A DNA stretch of 64,000 bases from Cryobacterium sp. PAMC25264 (GTDB taxonomy: Bacteria; Actinomycetota; Actinomycetes; Actinomycetales; Microbacteriaceae). The notes under the pieces are model-generated. The model had not been told where the DNA came from and searched no databases. It saw nothing but the letters and a program-made list of their open reading frames with translations. The stretch lies in NCBI RefSeq assembly GCF_019443325.1, contig NZ_CP080383.1, positions 1,922,001 through 1,986,000 on the forward strand. The letters run 5' to 3'. Below, in pieces: positions 34,310 to 42,217 of this stretch (positions are counted from its first letter, which is position 1; each line of letters starts with the position of its first letter). The translations under genes were made by a program, and so were the position numbers.

Positions 34310-34460
34310 GGAGTCAGCGATAACCCGAAAGTCTCTCCCGTACCGGATGTCCGGTACCACCGCCGCCGGGACCACCGGAAAGCGGTCCGTGTTGACGACC
34401 ACGGCATAGGGCCCGCCCGAAGGGAGCCCACAGGGATACTCCCCTTCGACCATCCGATCT
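34310..34460 (-). promoter_or_regulatory. yybP-ykoY (manganese) riboswitch upstream of terC
   Basis: The minus strand carries the two conserved blocks of this class. One is GAAGGGGAGTATCCC near 34436-34450. The other is GTGGTCGTCAACACGG near 34386-34401, which would form the paired loops that hold Mn2+. They are about 45 bases apart and lie 110-170 bases before the terC start. A strong hairpin (GTACCGGA/TCCGGTAC, 34340-34357) follows and could be part of the expression platform. Assigned by motif and by the terC gene it precedes. Confidence 0.8.
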
Positions 34461-34546
34461 TACCCGCGTAGGCCCGCACCGGCTCGTCCCGGGGATCAAC
34501 CGGTCGAGGGATGGCCGGGCCCCGGGCCCGGCGCTACTGTCGGCAC

Positions 34547-34840
34547 ATGAACAACGACGAACTGCGGCTACTCGCAACCAAAAGACTCAAGGCACGCCGG
34601 GACTTCTGGAACTACTGCGGTGTGTGGCTCGGGGTGTCGATCATCGTGGTCGCTGTGTGGCTACTGACCACTCCCGGAGGGTATTTCTGGCCGATCTTCC
34701 CGATCGGCGGCATGGGAATCGCCGCCTTCTTCATTGGCCTGGATGCCTTCGGCCCCAATCGCGGAATCATCACGGAAGAGGACATCGACAACGAGGTGGC
34801 CCGCATCACCCGCTCGAACCCGCGCGGTGGGTCGAACTAA
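34547..34840 (+). CDS. 2TM-domain small membrane protein
   Basis: 97 residues with a charged N-terminus (DELRLLATKRLKARRDF). Two helices, YCGVWLGVSIIVVAVWLL and FPIGGMGIAAFFIGLDAF, are joined by TTPGGYFWPIF, and a short acidic end follows. This is the layout of the 2TM domain family, often fused to sensor kinases but here alone; function unknown. ATG 34547 has TACTGT six bases upstream, which suggests a leaderless transcript. Confidence 0.75.
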   Translation: MNNDELRLLATKRLKARRDFWNYCGVWLGVSIIVVAVWLLTTPGGYFWPIFPIGGMGIAAFFIGLDAFGPNRGIITEEDIDNEVARITRSNPRGGSN

Positions 34841-34861
34841 CCGCCGGCCGACACGATAGAA

Positions 34862-34885
34862 CCGGCCACCCCATGGGGTGGCCGG
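34862..34885. terminator. Perfect 24-base palindrome between converging genes
   Basis: CCGGCCACCCCATGGGGTGG continues to CCGG, giving 12-base arms. It lies 22 bases after the 2TM gene and 40 bases after the doxX-like gene in the other direction. Suitable as a two-way terminator. Confidence 0.6.
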
Positions 34886-34925
34886 CCGGTACTGCTGGAG
34901 TGCGGTGTCGCTGGAGTGCTGGTCC

Positions 34926-35486
34926 TTAGATGAGCCAGGTGTACTTCTGAACGATCGGCAGGGCCTTCCAGGTCTTGCCGAAGCCCCAGGTGTCGCCGGC
35001 GGCGAAGACCGCGACCACGATCAGGGCCAGCGCGTAGATGATGTGGTAGTCGACGAGCGGGTTGGTGGAGGCGGCGCCGGCCGTGAAGGGCCATTCGGCC
35101 AGGTACATGAAGACCATGATGAGGCTGCCGGCTGCCGCGCTGATGCGCAGTCCCACGCCGAGCATGACGGCCAGGCCCACCGCGATCATGCCGAGCATGA
35201 AGAGGAAGTCCACCAGCGGGCTGGCGATGCCCACGAAGAACGGCTGGAGCGGTCCGGTGACACCGGGGCTGTTGAGGAAGCCCTGGGCCGGGGTTCCACC
35301 ATTCAGCCAGGCGCGCTCCGACGGAGTGGAGAAGCCCAGGCCGAAGGTCTTGTCGAGGAATGCCCACAGGAAGATGAATCCAGTGGCCAGACGCAGCACC
35401 GCGAGGGTACGACGCTGGAGCAGGGTGGTGCCGGTCGTCGCGGCGGGGGCGGTAACCGCGGCCCCGCGGGTGGTGGTGCTGGCCAT
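34926..35486 (-). CDS. DoxX-family membrane protein
   Basis: 186 residues, four helices. Family features: VLRLATGFIFLWAFLDKTFG at helix 1, SPLVDFLFMLGMIAVGLAV, and MVFMYLAEWPF in helix 3. DoxX proteins include the small subunit of an archaeal thiosulfate:quinone oxidoreductase and actinobacterial partners of superoxide dismutase and SseA. No such partner is adjacent, so the role stays open. Start ATG 35486 with AAGGA about nine bases upstream; the frame continues 39 codons further upstream without a ribosome site. Confidence 0.82.
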   Translation of the reverse strand: MASTTTRGAAVTAPAATTGTTLLQRRTLAVLRLATGFIFLWAFLDKTFGLGFSTPSERAWLNGGTPAQGFLNSPGVTGPLQPFFVGIASPLVDFLFMLGMIAVGLAVMLGVGLRISAAAGSLIMVFMYLAEWPFTAGAASTNPLVDYHIIYALALIVVAVFAAGDTWGFGKTWKALPIVQKYTWLI

Positions 35487-35601
35487 GGGAGGGTGTCCTT
35501 CGGGTTGTGTCCGGAGTTCGGTGCCGTCTGACACTGGACTGTGAGTTCTAGACTCCCAGCCATTTTCAGCTACGACAGGGTCGAACGTCCCGCCCGGGTA
35601 C

Positions 35602-35639
35602 AAAAAAGCCCGGCCTCCTTCACAGAAAGAGACCGGGCG
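35602..35639 (-). terminator. Intrinsic terminator after tRNA-Glu
   Basis: On the minus strand GCCCGGTCTC and GAGGCCGGGC pair around a short loop, with TTTTTT directly after. A textbook rho-independent terminator 5 bases beyond the tRNA. Confidence 0.85.
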
Positions 35640-35643
35640 TTTG

Positions 35644-35716
35644 TGACCCCAACCGGATTCGAACCGGTGTTACCGCCGTGAGAGGGCGGTGTCCTAGGCC
35701 GCTAAACGATGGGGCC
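35644..35716 (-). tRNA. tRNA-Glu (anticodon CTC)
   Basis: 73 nt without CCA. The minus-strand sequence begins GGCCCCATCGTTTAGCGGCC, has anticodon loop CTCTCAC inside the stem CCGCC/GGCGG, and T-arm GGTTCGAATCC. The acceptor pairs GGCCCCA with TGGGGTC through one G-U pair. Anticodon CTC reads GAG. Followed by an intrinsic terminator. Confidence 0.95.
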
Positions 35717-35906
35717 GTTTTTGCAACTTCACGAGTATGCCACAGCCTGGATACTCAGTTCAAATCGAGTGCCGTGTCCGCGCGTCGTGCCGCGCACGTG
35801 CGGTGCATCCGCATGGCCTGTCAGAGTGCTGCACGGGACTGCGGGTGCTCACAGGATGCGCGTGTCGCGCGTTGTCCGCACCCCCGTTTGGGTATTAGCT
35901 CAGAAC

Positions 35907-36545
35907 ATGAAGTTGACCAAACTGGAGCACGCCGCACTCGTCCTCGAAGCCTCCGGGCAGAAGCTGTTCATCGATCCGGGCTCGTTCACCACAGCGCTGA
36001 CCGAAACGGCCAATGCGGCGGCCGTCGTGATCACGCACGAGCACGCCGACCATTGGACGCCCGAGCAGTTGAACCGCGTGATCGCCATGAACCCGGGCGT
36101 TCCCATCTACGGGTCGGCCGGCGTGGCCGCCGCCTCTGGCGATATCGCCGTGACGATCGTCTCCGCCGGCGACACCATCGAAGCCGGTCCGTTCACGCTC
36201 CGGTTCTTCGGTGAGAAGCACGCCGTCATCCACTCGTCGATTCCAGTGATCGACAATGTGGGCGTGCTCGTCAACGACGAGTTGTTCTACCCGGGTGACT
36301 CGTTCACGATTCCGGAGGATGTGAAGGTCAAGACGCTGGCCGTTCCGGCCGGTGCGCCGTGGTTGAAGATCGCCGAGGTCATCGACTACGTGCTCGCCGT
36401 CAAGCCGATGCGGAGCTTTCCCACTCACGAGATGGGCTTGTCGCGTAGCGGCAAGGACCTCGCCAACTCCCGGATCAAGGCGGCCACCGAGCAGAACGGC
36501 GGCACTTTCTTTCCGCTCGAACCGCACGAATCGCTCGACCTGTAA
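35907..36545 (+). CDS. Metallo-beta-lactamase-fold hydrolase (UlaG/L-ascorbate lactonase-like)
   Basis: 212 residues. The metal site is seen as ITHEHADHW near residue 45; further ligands are likely in FYPGDSF and SFPTHEMG, and GEKHAVIHSS holds a His pair. N-terminal KLTKLEHAALVLE and FIDPG are typical of the small UlaG-like MBL group. Substrate unknown. ATG 35907 is preceded by TATTAG eight bases upstream, with no ribosome site, so it is probably leaderless. The next gene starts 55 bases later on the same strand. Confidence 0.85.
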   Translation: MKLTKLEHAALVLEASGQKLFIDPGSFTTALTETANAAAVVITHEHADHWTPEQLNRVIAMNPGVPIYGSAGVAAASGDIAVTIVSAGDTIEAGPFTLRFFGEKHAVIHSSIPVIDNVGVLVNDELFYPGDSFTIPEDVKVKTLAVPAGAPWLKIAEVIDYVLAVKPMRSFPTHEMGLSRSGKDLANSRIKAATEQNGGTFFPLEPHESLDL

Positions 36546-36600
36546 CCGTTCCAACCGCACCACGCACCGCCTGACCGCTGGAAGGATCGAAGGAGATCTC

Positions 36601-36975
36601 ATGCGCTTCTCGTTGCTCATCATCAAGGCCGAGAGCGAGGAGGGTGACGTCTCCGAGGAGGAGCTGCCGCCGTTCCGCGAGCTGTTCGACGCCTACGCCG
36701 CGTCGCTCCAGGAGTCGGGTGCTCTGATTGCGGCGGACATCTTCCGGCCCGCCGCGGAGTCCACCACGGTGACCCTCCGCGGCGGCAGCCGTCAGGTGCA
36801 GGAGGGCCCCTACCTCGACGCGGTGGAGACGCTCTCGGGCTGCTTCGTGATCGACGTACCGAATCGCGCCGTCGCGCTGGCCTGGGCTGAGAGATGCCCG
36901 GCGGCCCTCTACGCCGTGGTCGAGGTGCGCCAGGCCGCGGTGTCGTTCCGGGAGGGACGCTGGCGCGAGCACTGA
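36601..36975 (+). CDS. YCII-related (DGPF) domain protein
   Basis: 124 residues of the YciI/DGPF fold. Seen are MRFSLLIIK at the start, a helix with FRELFDAYAASLQESGAL, TVTLRGGSRQVQEGPYLD with the family's D/E-G-P core, and a closing ALAWAERCPAA helix. In actinobacteria these small proteins often accompany an ECF sigma factor, which is absent here. AAGGAGAT is positioned six bases before ATG 36601. Function unknown. Confidence 0.85.
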   Translation: MRFSLLIIKAESEEGDVSEEELPPFRELFDAYAASLQESGALIAADIFRPAAESTTVTLRGGSRQVQEGPYLDAVETLSGCFVIDVPNRAVALAWAERCPAALYAVVEVRQAAVSFREGRWREH

Positions 36976-36982
36976 ACACTGC

Positions 36983-37126
36983 TCAGTCGGGGGCGAGGGG
37001 CAGACGAAGCCTGCGCACGACGATCACGTCCAGGGGTGCAGGCCGAGCACCACGATGTTGCGGCACTGGAGGAGCCGGGCCAGTTGCCGGCCGGCATCCG
37101 CTCGATCGGCGACGAGGGTTACGACA
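36983..37126 (-). pseudogene. Remnant of a second phosphoribosyltransferase gene
   Basis: Directly after the stop of the fusion gene another frame reads VTLVADRADAGRQLARLLQ then NIVVLGL. After a short loss and frame change comes PLDVIVVRRLRLPLAPD and a stop. These match, in order, FTDRVQAGRLLARQLL, DVVVLGI and PLDVIVVRKLGVPFQP of the intact neighbour. About 20 codons between the two blocks and everything after them are missing. It is therefore a decayed or recombined copy, not a gene. Confidence 0.75.
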
Positions 37127-38429
37127 GCAGGTGGCGGGCGAACCACTCGGCGGCCAGGTCGGCGGCCGCGCCCAGGGTGCCCGGTTCCGAGAAGAGATGC
37201 GTGGCCCCGGGCACGACGGCCAGCCGGTTCTCGCAACGGAGAAGTCGTTGCGCGTCCCGGTTGAGTTCGAGCACCGTGAGGTCGGCGCCGCCGACAATGA
37301 GCAGGGTCGGCGCGGTAACCTGCGGCAGCCGGTCGCCGGCCAGGTCAGGTCGGCCCCCGCGGGACACCACCGCGCCGATCTCGAGATCCGGCTCGCCGGC
37401 CGCCCATAGCGCCGCGGCGGCTCCGGTGCTGGCGCCGAAGTAGCCGACACGGAATCGGGAGGCATCGGAGAGGTCGGTCAGCCATCGGGTGACCGCGGCC
37501 AGTCGCCGGCCGAGCATCTTGATGTCGAACACGTTGGCGCGGTCGAGTTCCTCGGCCGGGGTGAGCAGGTCGACAAGGAGCGTGCCGAGCCCGACCCTGT
37601 ACAGCACCTCGGCCACGTACTGATTGCGCGGGCTGTGCCGGCTGCTGCCGCTGCCGTGGGCGAAAACCACCACAGCGCTCGCGGAGGCGGGCAGGTGTAG
37701 GTGGCCGCGCAGGGTCACGTCGGACAGCGGGATATCCAGGTCGGCATCCGTGTCGGTGCCGGGCGAGGCGTCACGGCCGGACTCGCCGGCGATCCGCCGG
37801 TCCGCCTCCTCCAGCAGCCGGGTGACATCGTCATCCTCGGTCGCCGAGAAGTCGGAGTAGAACTGCCCGACCGCCCAGAACGACTCCGGCGCGTCCACGT
37901 AGACGATGTCGTCGGCCCCGGTGAGATTCGGCAGCGTGCTGGCGGCGATCACGGGCGCGGCGAGGATGACGCGCTCGGCACCCAGCCGCCGCGCGACGTC
38001 GCAGGCCACCTGGGCGGTGGCGCCGGTGGCGACGCCGTCGTCGACGATCACCACGGTGCGCCCCCGAAGGTCGATCCGGTCACGACCGGGCCTGAGCCGG
38101 GCCACCCGGGCGTCGAGCTCGATGCGTTCGCGGGCCTCGACGGCCTCAACCTCGGCGTCGGTGACGCCGGTGAGCGCCACGATCGATTCGTCGACGAGTT
38201 CCTCGCCGCCCTCGCCGATGGCGCCCATCGCGAACTCGGGCTGGAAAGGCACGCCGAGTTTCCGCACCACGATCACGTCCAGCGGGGCGTCCAGGGCCGA
38301 GGCGACCTCGAACGCCACCGGCACTCCCCCGCGCGGAATGCCGAGAACGACGACGTCCTGGTCGCGCAGGGAGAGCAGCTGCCGGGCCAAGAGTCGGCCG
38401 GCTTGCACTCGATCAGTGAAGTGCACCAT
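37119..38429 (-). CDS. Phosphoribosyltransferase / dienelactone-hydrolase-like fusion protein
   Basis: 436 residues, two domains. Residues 1-210 form a type I phosphoribosyltransferase-like domain with the PRPP loop VVIVDDGVATGATAQVA. Residues 220-436 form an alpha/beta hydrolase with VFAHGSGSS (oxyanion region), nucleophile elbow FGASTGAA, acid in GGADLTVLE and His in GATHLFSE. The same fusion is known from the mycobacterial dormancy protein Rv0571c and relatives; its reaction is not established. Start ATG 38429 (MVHFTDRVQAGRLL) marks the domain edge; the frame extends upstream but that part is not conserved in look. Confidence 0.88.
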   Translation of the reverse strand: MVHFTDRVQAGRLLARQLLSLRDQDVVVLGIPRGGVPVAFEVASALDAPLDVIVVRKLGVPFQPEFAMGAIGEGGEELVDESIVALTGVTDAEVEAVEARERIELDARVARLRPGRDRIDLRGRTVVIVDDGVATGATAQVACDVARRLGAERVILAAPVIAASTLPNLTGADDIVYVDAPESFWAVGQFYSDFSATEDDDVTRLLEEADRRIAGESGRDASPGTDTDADLDIPLSDVTLRGHLHLPASASAVVVFAHGSGSSRHSPRNQYVAEVLYRVGLGTLLVDLLTPAEELDRANVFDIKMLGRRLAAVTRWLTDLSDASRFRVGYFGASTGAAAALWAAGEPDLEIGAVVSRGGRPDLAGDRLPQVTAPTLLIVGGADLTVLELNRDAQRLLRCENRLAVVPGATHLFSEPGTLGAAADLAAEWFARHLLS

Positions 38430-38702
38430 CCAGCCATGATCACCCGGGAGCCGGCCGACCGCTAGTCGCCCGCGGTGGCGCCCGTGGAACGAGGTCCCCT
38501 TTTGCGCCGACTGCGGCCGACCGCCCCACCCTGGTACCGTGACGCATCGACAGTCGGTCCCCGAGAGAGGAACTGCTTCCGTTTGTGACGGTTGCGACCG
38601 ATGTAACACCTCCTGCCGAACCCACGCCGTTCGAGGCGTCCGCGTCAGGTTGCCGTCGCTCTTGGCGGGTTCGTGTCGACAAGGCAGGGAACCGGTACGA
38701 CC

Positions 38703-39077
38703 ATGAAGAGAATTTCGTATTGCGGAGATTCGTTCCTGACCTCCGACAGGGCTGCGGATGCGCTCCTGGAGTTGGTCGTCACTTTTCCGGGCGACCACGA
38801 CCCTGAGTTGCTCGAGCTGCCGGCCGTCAACAGCGCCGGGAGTGAGATTGTCGTGCACGTTGTGGTCGGTCCCGGTAGTGAGCTCATCAGTGTTCCGGAA
38901 GAAACCACCGCAGGGGAACCGGATACCCTCGAAACGGTGGCATATCTCCGCAGGCGCATGCATGCCATGTCGGTTCACCGCAACCTGAGCTATTCAGAGG
39001 CGTCGTCCTTCGCGGAGTACGAGTGGGACGCCCTCCGTCAAGACCCACCTCCCGCCGCCATGTCAGCAGCATCCTGA
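38703..39077 (+). CDS. Conserved hypothetical protein
   Basis: 124 residues, not recognised. The N-terminus MKRISYCGDSFLTSDRAADA and alternating hydrophobic strands (EIVVHVVVGPGSELISV) suggest a small alpha/beta protein; no signal peptide and no helix long enough to cross a membrane. In-frame GTG 38673 is an alternative start. No clear operon partner: the gene before runs the other way and a flavodoxin gene follows after 185 bases. Confidence 0.6.
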   Translation: MKRISYCGDSFLTSDRAADALLELVVTFPGDHDPELLELPAVNSAGSEIVVHVVVGPGSELISVPEETTAGEPDTLETVAYLRRRMHAMSVHRNLSYSEASSFAEYEWDALRQDPPPAAMSAAS

Positions 39078-39262
39078 TCCCGTAGAGCGATCAGGTGGAG
39101 TATCGGGGCAGCTGACGGGTCTCCGAGATCGCGCCGAGCACACGAGAGTCCGGGACGGTGACGCACACATTCTCACAGCGGTCCTCTTCCCGTGCGGCAT
39201 TCCCGCAGCAGGCATAACATGTGCGTGACCGGCCGTGCGGGTCGGTCGTCGGAGGAGCAATT

Positions 39263-39772
39263 ATGCGTGCACTGGTGGTTTACGAGTCCCTCTGGGGCAA
39301 TACCGAGAAGGTTGCACAGGCGATCGCAGCCGGGTTGGCCGATCTGGGTTCGGTCGACGTCATGACATCTGATGCCGCGCCCGGCGCAGTCGACGGCTAC
39401 GACCTCGTCGCGGTGGGCGGGCCCACACACGCATTCTCCATGACACGGGCCTCGACGCGCGCCGATGCCGTCGCATCCCGCCACGCCCCACATGAACCGA
39501 CCAGAGGCATCCGGGAGTGGTTGGGCGAACTGGCCAGGCCGGCCACCGCGATCCCCGCCCTCGAATTCGACACTCGCGTCGACAAGCCGCGCCTACCCGG
39601 CTCCGCTGCGAAAACGGCCAAACACGAATTACGTTCGCTGGGATTCGACACATCAGCGAAACAGGAGTCGTTTCGCGTGCACGGGTATGAAGGTCCCCTG
39701 CTCGACGGAGAAGAGGACCGGGCTCGTGTGTGGGCGGAAGGCATCGTCGCATCGCTCGGGCACACCGTCTGA
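39263..39772 (+). CDS. Flavodoxin family protein
   Basis: 169 residues. FMN phosphate loop YESLWGNTEKVAQAI at the N-terminus and VGGPTHAFSMTRASTRADA for the flavin-facing loop. This short flavodoxin type (DUF/flavodoxin_5-like) is common in actinobacteria and may act as an electron carrier. GGAGGA lies six bases before ATG 39263. Monocistronic by position. Confidence 0.87.
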   Translation: MRALVVYESLWGNTEKVAQAIAAGLADLGSVDVMTSDAAPGAVDGYDLVAVGGPTHAFSMTRASTRADAVASRHAPHEPTRGIREWLGELARPATAIPALEFDTRVDKPRLPGSAAKTAKHELRSLGFDTSAKQESFRVHGYEGPLLDGEEDRARVWAEGIVASLGHTV

Positions 39773-39946
39773 GCGCCGCCTGCGCCCACATTCGTTCATC
39801 CGATCCACACCAGCGATTAATCGACTTCCCGCCCCGTAACCTCCAACATTGTCCGAACGGCATCGTCGTTGTTTGGTGGGTGCCGTCGGATGCGTTCGAC
39901 GCTTCGCCATCCCCCACTGTGTGGTCATGTCCCGAGAGGCGTCGCG

Positions 39947-41143
39947 ATGAACCGTCCTATTCGAGTGCTGTCGCTGTATGAGGGTTTCTTCGCCGGCGGT
40001 GCCCGAATCCTGCATACCGATGTGATCGCCGGACTGCACAGCGAGGGCCACCAGCAGCACAGCGTGCTCTCGATCGCATCAGCGGCCCGTCGCGACGCAT
40101 CCGTTCAGTATCTGCACCACGACCCCCGCTATGTCCGCCTCACCCGCGCCGGCGTCGACGTGACAACGTTGGGGCGGCTGGGCGGCGCGGATGCTCCCGC
40201 ACCGGCCACCTTCACCGAGCGTCAACTGCGCATCGCGGCCGAGGTGGTGCGGCACGCGGACGTGATTCTGTCGCTCAAGGAGCAGCCGATCGGGCTGCTG
40301 CTCGCGTTGCGCGAACGCGGATTTATGCCGGACATCCCCGTTGCCGCCTGCCTCCACCGGTCCGACCCTCTGCACTCGGGGCCGGCGCTGTCCTGGCTCA
40401 GCGAAGCAGCCTCGATCGGTCTGGTATCGGCCGAAATCTCGTGCGCCCAGTCGACCAGCAAGGCCTACGACCCCTTCCTCTCCCCCACGACCGCGCGCTT
40501 CGTCATCGCCAACGGGATCGACACGGATCGCTTCCGCCCTGGTACGGCGGCCGAGACCGAATCGACCCGGCGGCAGTTCGGGATACCGGCAACTGCGCCC
40601 GTCGTTGTTTTCGCGGCCAGGTTCGACACGATGAAGGATCCGGGCCTGTTCCTGCGTTCCGTCGCTCTGCACTCCCAGCAGCGTCCAGAGACGTACTACC
40701 TCGTGTGCGGCGCCGGGATGACTCTGGAGAACGACGCCTTTCGCACCCTGCTGAACGAGTCGGGTGTGAGCGGAAGAGTGAATCTGCTTGCCCTCGGCAT
40801 CCGCGATGACATGCCGGCGATCTACCGCATTGCCGACATCGTCGCTCTCACAAGCGCATTCGGCGAAGCATCACCCCTGTGCCTGATCGAAGGCGCCGTG
40901 TCGGGTGCGACGCCGGTCACAACGGATGTCGGCGACTCCGCCGCATCGGTGAACGGCATCGGATTCGTCACCACGCACGACGCCGCCGACATCGCGGCGA
41001 CCTGGGATGACGTGCTCCAGCGTCGGCCGGAGCTCCGCAGCTACAGCCTCGCCAGTCGCATCCGCTTCGGGCGCCAACGGATGATCGATGCCTATGCAGA
41101 GGCCGTCGGTGAGCTTCTCGGGAGAGAACGGGCCGCCGCCTGA
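39947..41143 (+). CDS. Glycosyltransferase family 4 (GT-B fold)
   Basis: 398 residues. N-terminal GT-B half starts RVLSLYEGFFAGGARILHTD, with the glycine-rich acceptor loop. The C-terminal half has the nucleotide-sugar site VFAARFDTMKDPGLFLRS and the GT4 E-x7-E motif in SAFGEASPLCLIEGAVSGA. FVIANGIDTDRF is the usual linker motif. It probably adds a hexose to a lipid or glycan; the acceptor is unknown, and no other polysaccharide genes are near. ATG 39947 has GAGAGG seven bases upstream. Confidence 0.9.
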   Translation: MNRPIRVLSLYEGFFAGGARILHTDVIAGLHSEGHQQHSVLSIASAARRDASVQYLHHDPRYVRLTRAGVDVTTLGRLGGADAPAPATFTERQLRIAAEVVRHADVILSLKEQPIGLLLALRERGFMPDIPVAACLHRSDPLHSGPALSWLSEAASIGLVSAEISCAQSTSKAYDPFLSPTTARFVIANGIDTDRFRPGTAAETESTRRQFGIPATAPVVVFAARFDTMKDPGLFLRSVALHSQQRPETYYLVCGAGMTLENDAFRTLLNESGVSGRVNLLALGIRDDMPAIYRIADIVALTSAFGEASPLCLIEGAVSGATPVTTDVGDSAASVNGIGFVTTHDAADIAATWDDVLQRRPELRSYSLASRIRFGRQRMIDAYAEAVGELLGRERAAA

Positions 41144-41197
41144 ACGATGCGCGCCGACGTCGTCACCGCCGGCGAAGACGGTGACGACGAGTCGCTA

Positions 41198-41656
41198 TCA
41201 GTTCGTCGGGGCACTTGCTCCGTCGGGCCGAGTTCCGCCGCCCATGCCGCCGGTGGCGGCCTGCTGGGTGACGCTGTCGGCGTAGTCGTTGGTCGGGTCG
41301 CGGTAGATGGTGTGTACGTGGCCCCACCCGGAGGTGGTGACCCCGTCGACGTCCGCGCCGGCCAAGCCCTGCTGAGCCTCGAACGCGATGTACACGTTCG
41401 GGCCCGATATCGAGAAGGAGATGCCGTCACCGATGCTCATGTCGTATGTCGTCTCGCCGGACCAGGCGATGACAGTCTCGTCGAGGGCGGCTTCGATCGC
41501 GGCCAGTGCCGTCGCGGTGGTCTCCTCATCGGCCATACCGGCCCAGTTGGCGATGACGTCGAGGAGGAGCTGCTTCTGCTCTCCAGTGAGGTCGACACCG
41601 GTGAGTCCGGTGCCGGTGGAGAAGTCGCAGGTGTTCCCCGGCGCATACATGCTCAC
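41198..41656 (-). pseudogene. 3' fragment of a DUF3500 protein gene
   Basis: The last about 150 residues of the family are present, with LTGEQKQLLLDVIANWAGM, ETTYDMSIGDGISFSISGP and the closing HVHTIYRDPTNDYAD. The N-terminal two-thirds is missing: upstream of 41656 the sequence switches to an unrelated fragment. No ribosome site is seen. It ends near a stretch of simple Gly residues (ATGGMGGGTRP), normal for this family. Confidence 0.7.
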
Positions 41657-41663
41657 ATCGCCC

Positions 41664-41978
41664 GAGGTCAGAGAGGTCTCTCAGCAGGCTTGTCTCGGCA
41701 GAAAAGCAGGAACCGATGGTCCGTAGGCCGACGCCGAGACCGGCATGGATTTTGCGGCGAAGGATGCGGGCCCGCGTGATGAGGTCCCCCAGCGCCAGAC
41801 TATGGGCGACCGCCTCTCTGGGCCGGTCGTAGACACTCTTCACGACGTTCACGTCGGTCTGGGCGACGGCGGTGACGCAGACGGCTTGGCCAGTCAGTAT
41901 CGACAGATCACCCACGAAGCGACCCCGCCCATGGGCGGCGATCACGCGCGGCTCTCCGTCCGGATCCTCCTTTTGGAC
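41664..41978 (-). pseudogene. Fragment of cNMP-domain/thioredoxin-reductase-like flavoprotein gene
   Basis: The frame reads GEPRVIAAHGRGRFVGDLSI, LTGQAVCVTAV and LGDLITRARILRRK, then GLGVGLRTIGSCFSAETSLL. This is the cyclic-nucleotide-binding domain and linker seen in actinobacterial FAD-dependent oxidoreductases (Crp-like domain before a TrxR domain). The start and the whole reductase domain are missing; it breaks off within 10 bases of the DUF3500 fragment, marking a deletion junction near 41660. Confidence 0.6.
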
Positions 41979-42217
41979 AACCCGGAGAGGGAGCCTGCCG
42001 GTAGCCAAACCGTGGAATCGACGGTGCCCACCGCTCCGGTCGCCAGAGCCGCTACGAAAGCGGACTTGAGACCAGTCGCGAGGAGCCAGGGACGATTGGT
42101 GAGCACCATGACCGAAGGTAACCGAACAGGGCACGGTTGGGCCCCAAGCTCAGGTCGAGGTCAGGTGAATCCGGTTACACCGTCACGTGGCGTCCCATTT
42201 CGAACGCGCAATCACGT

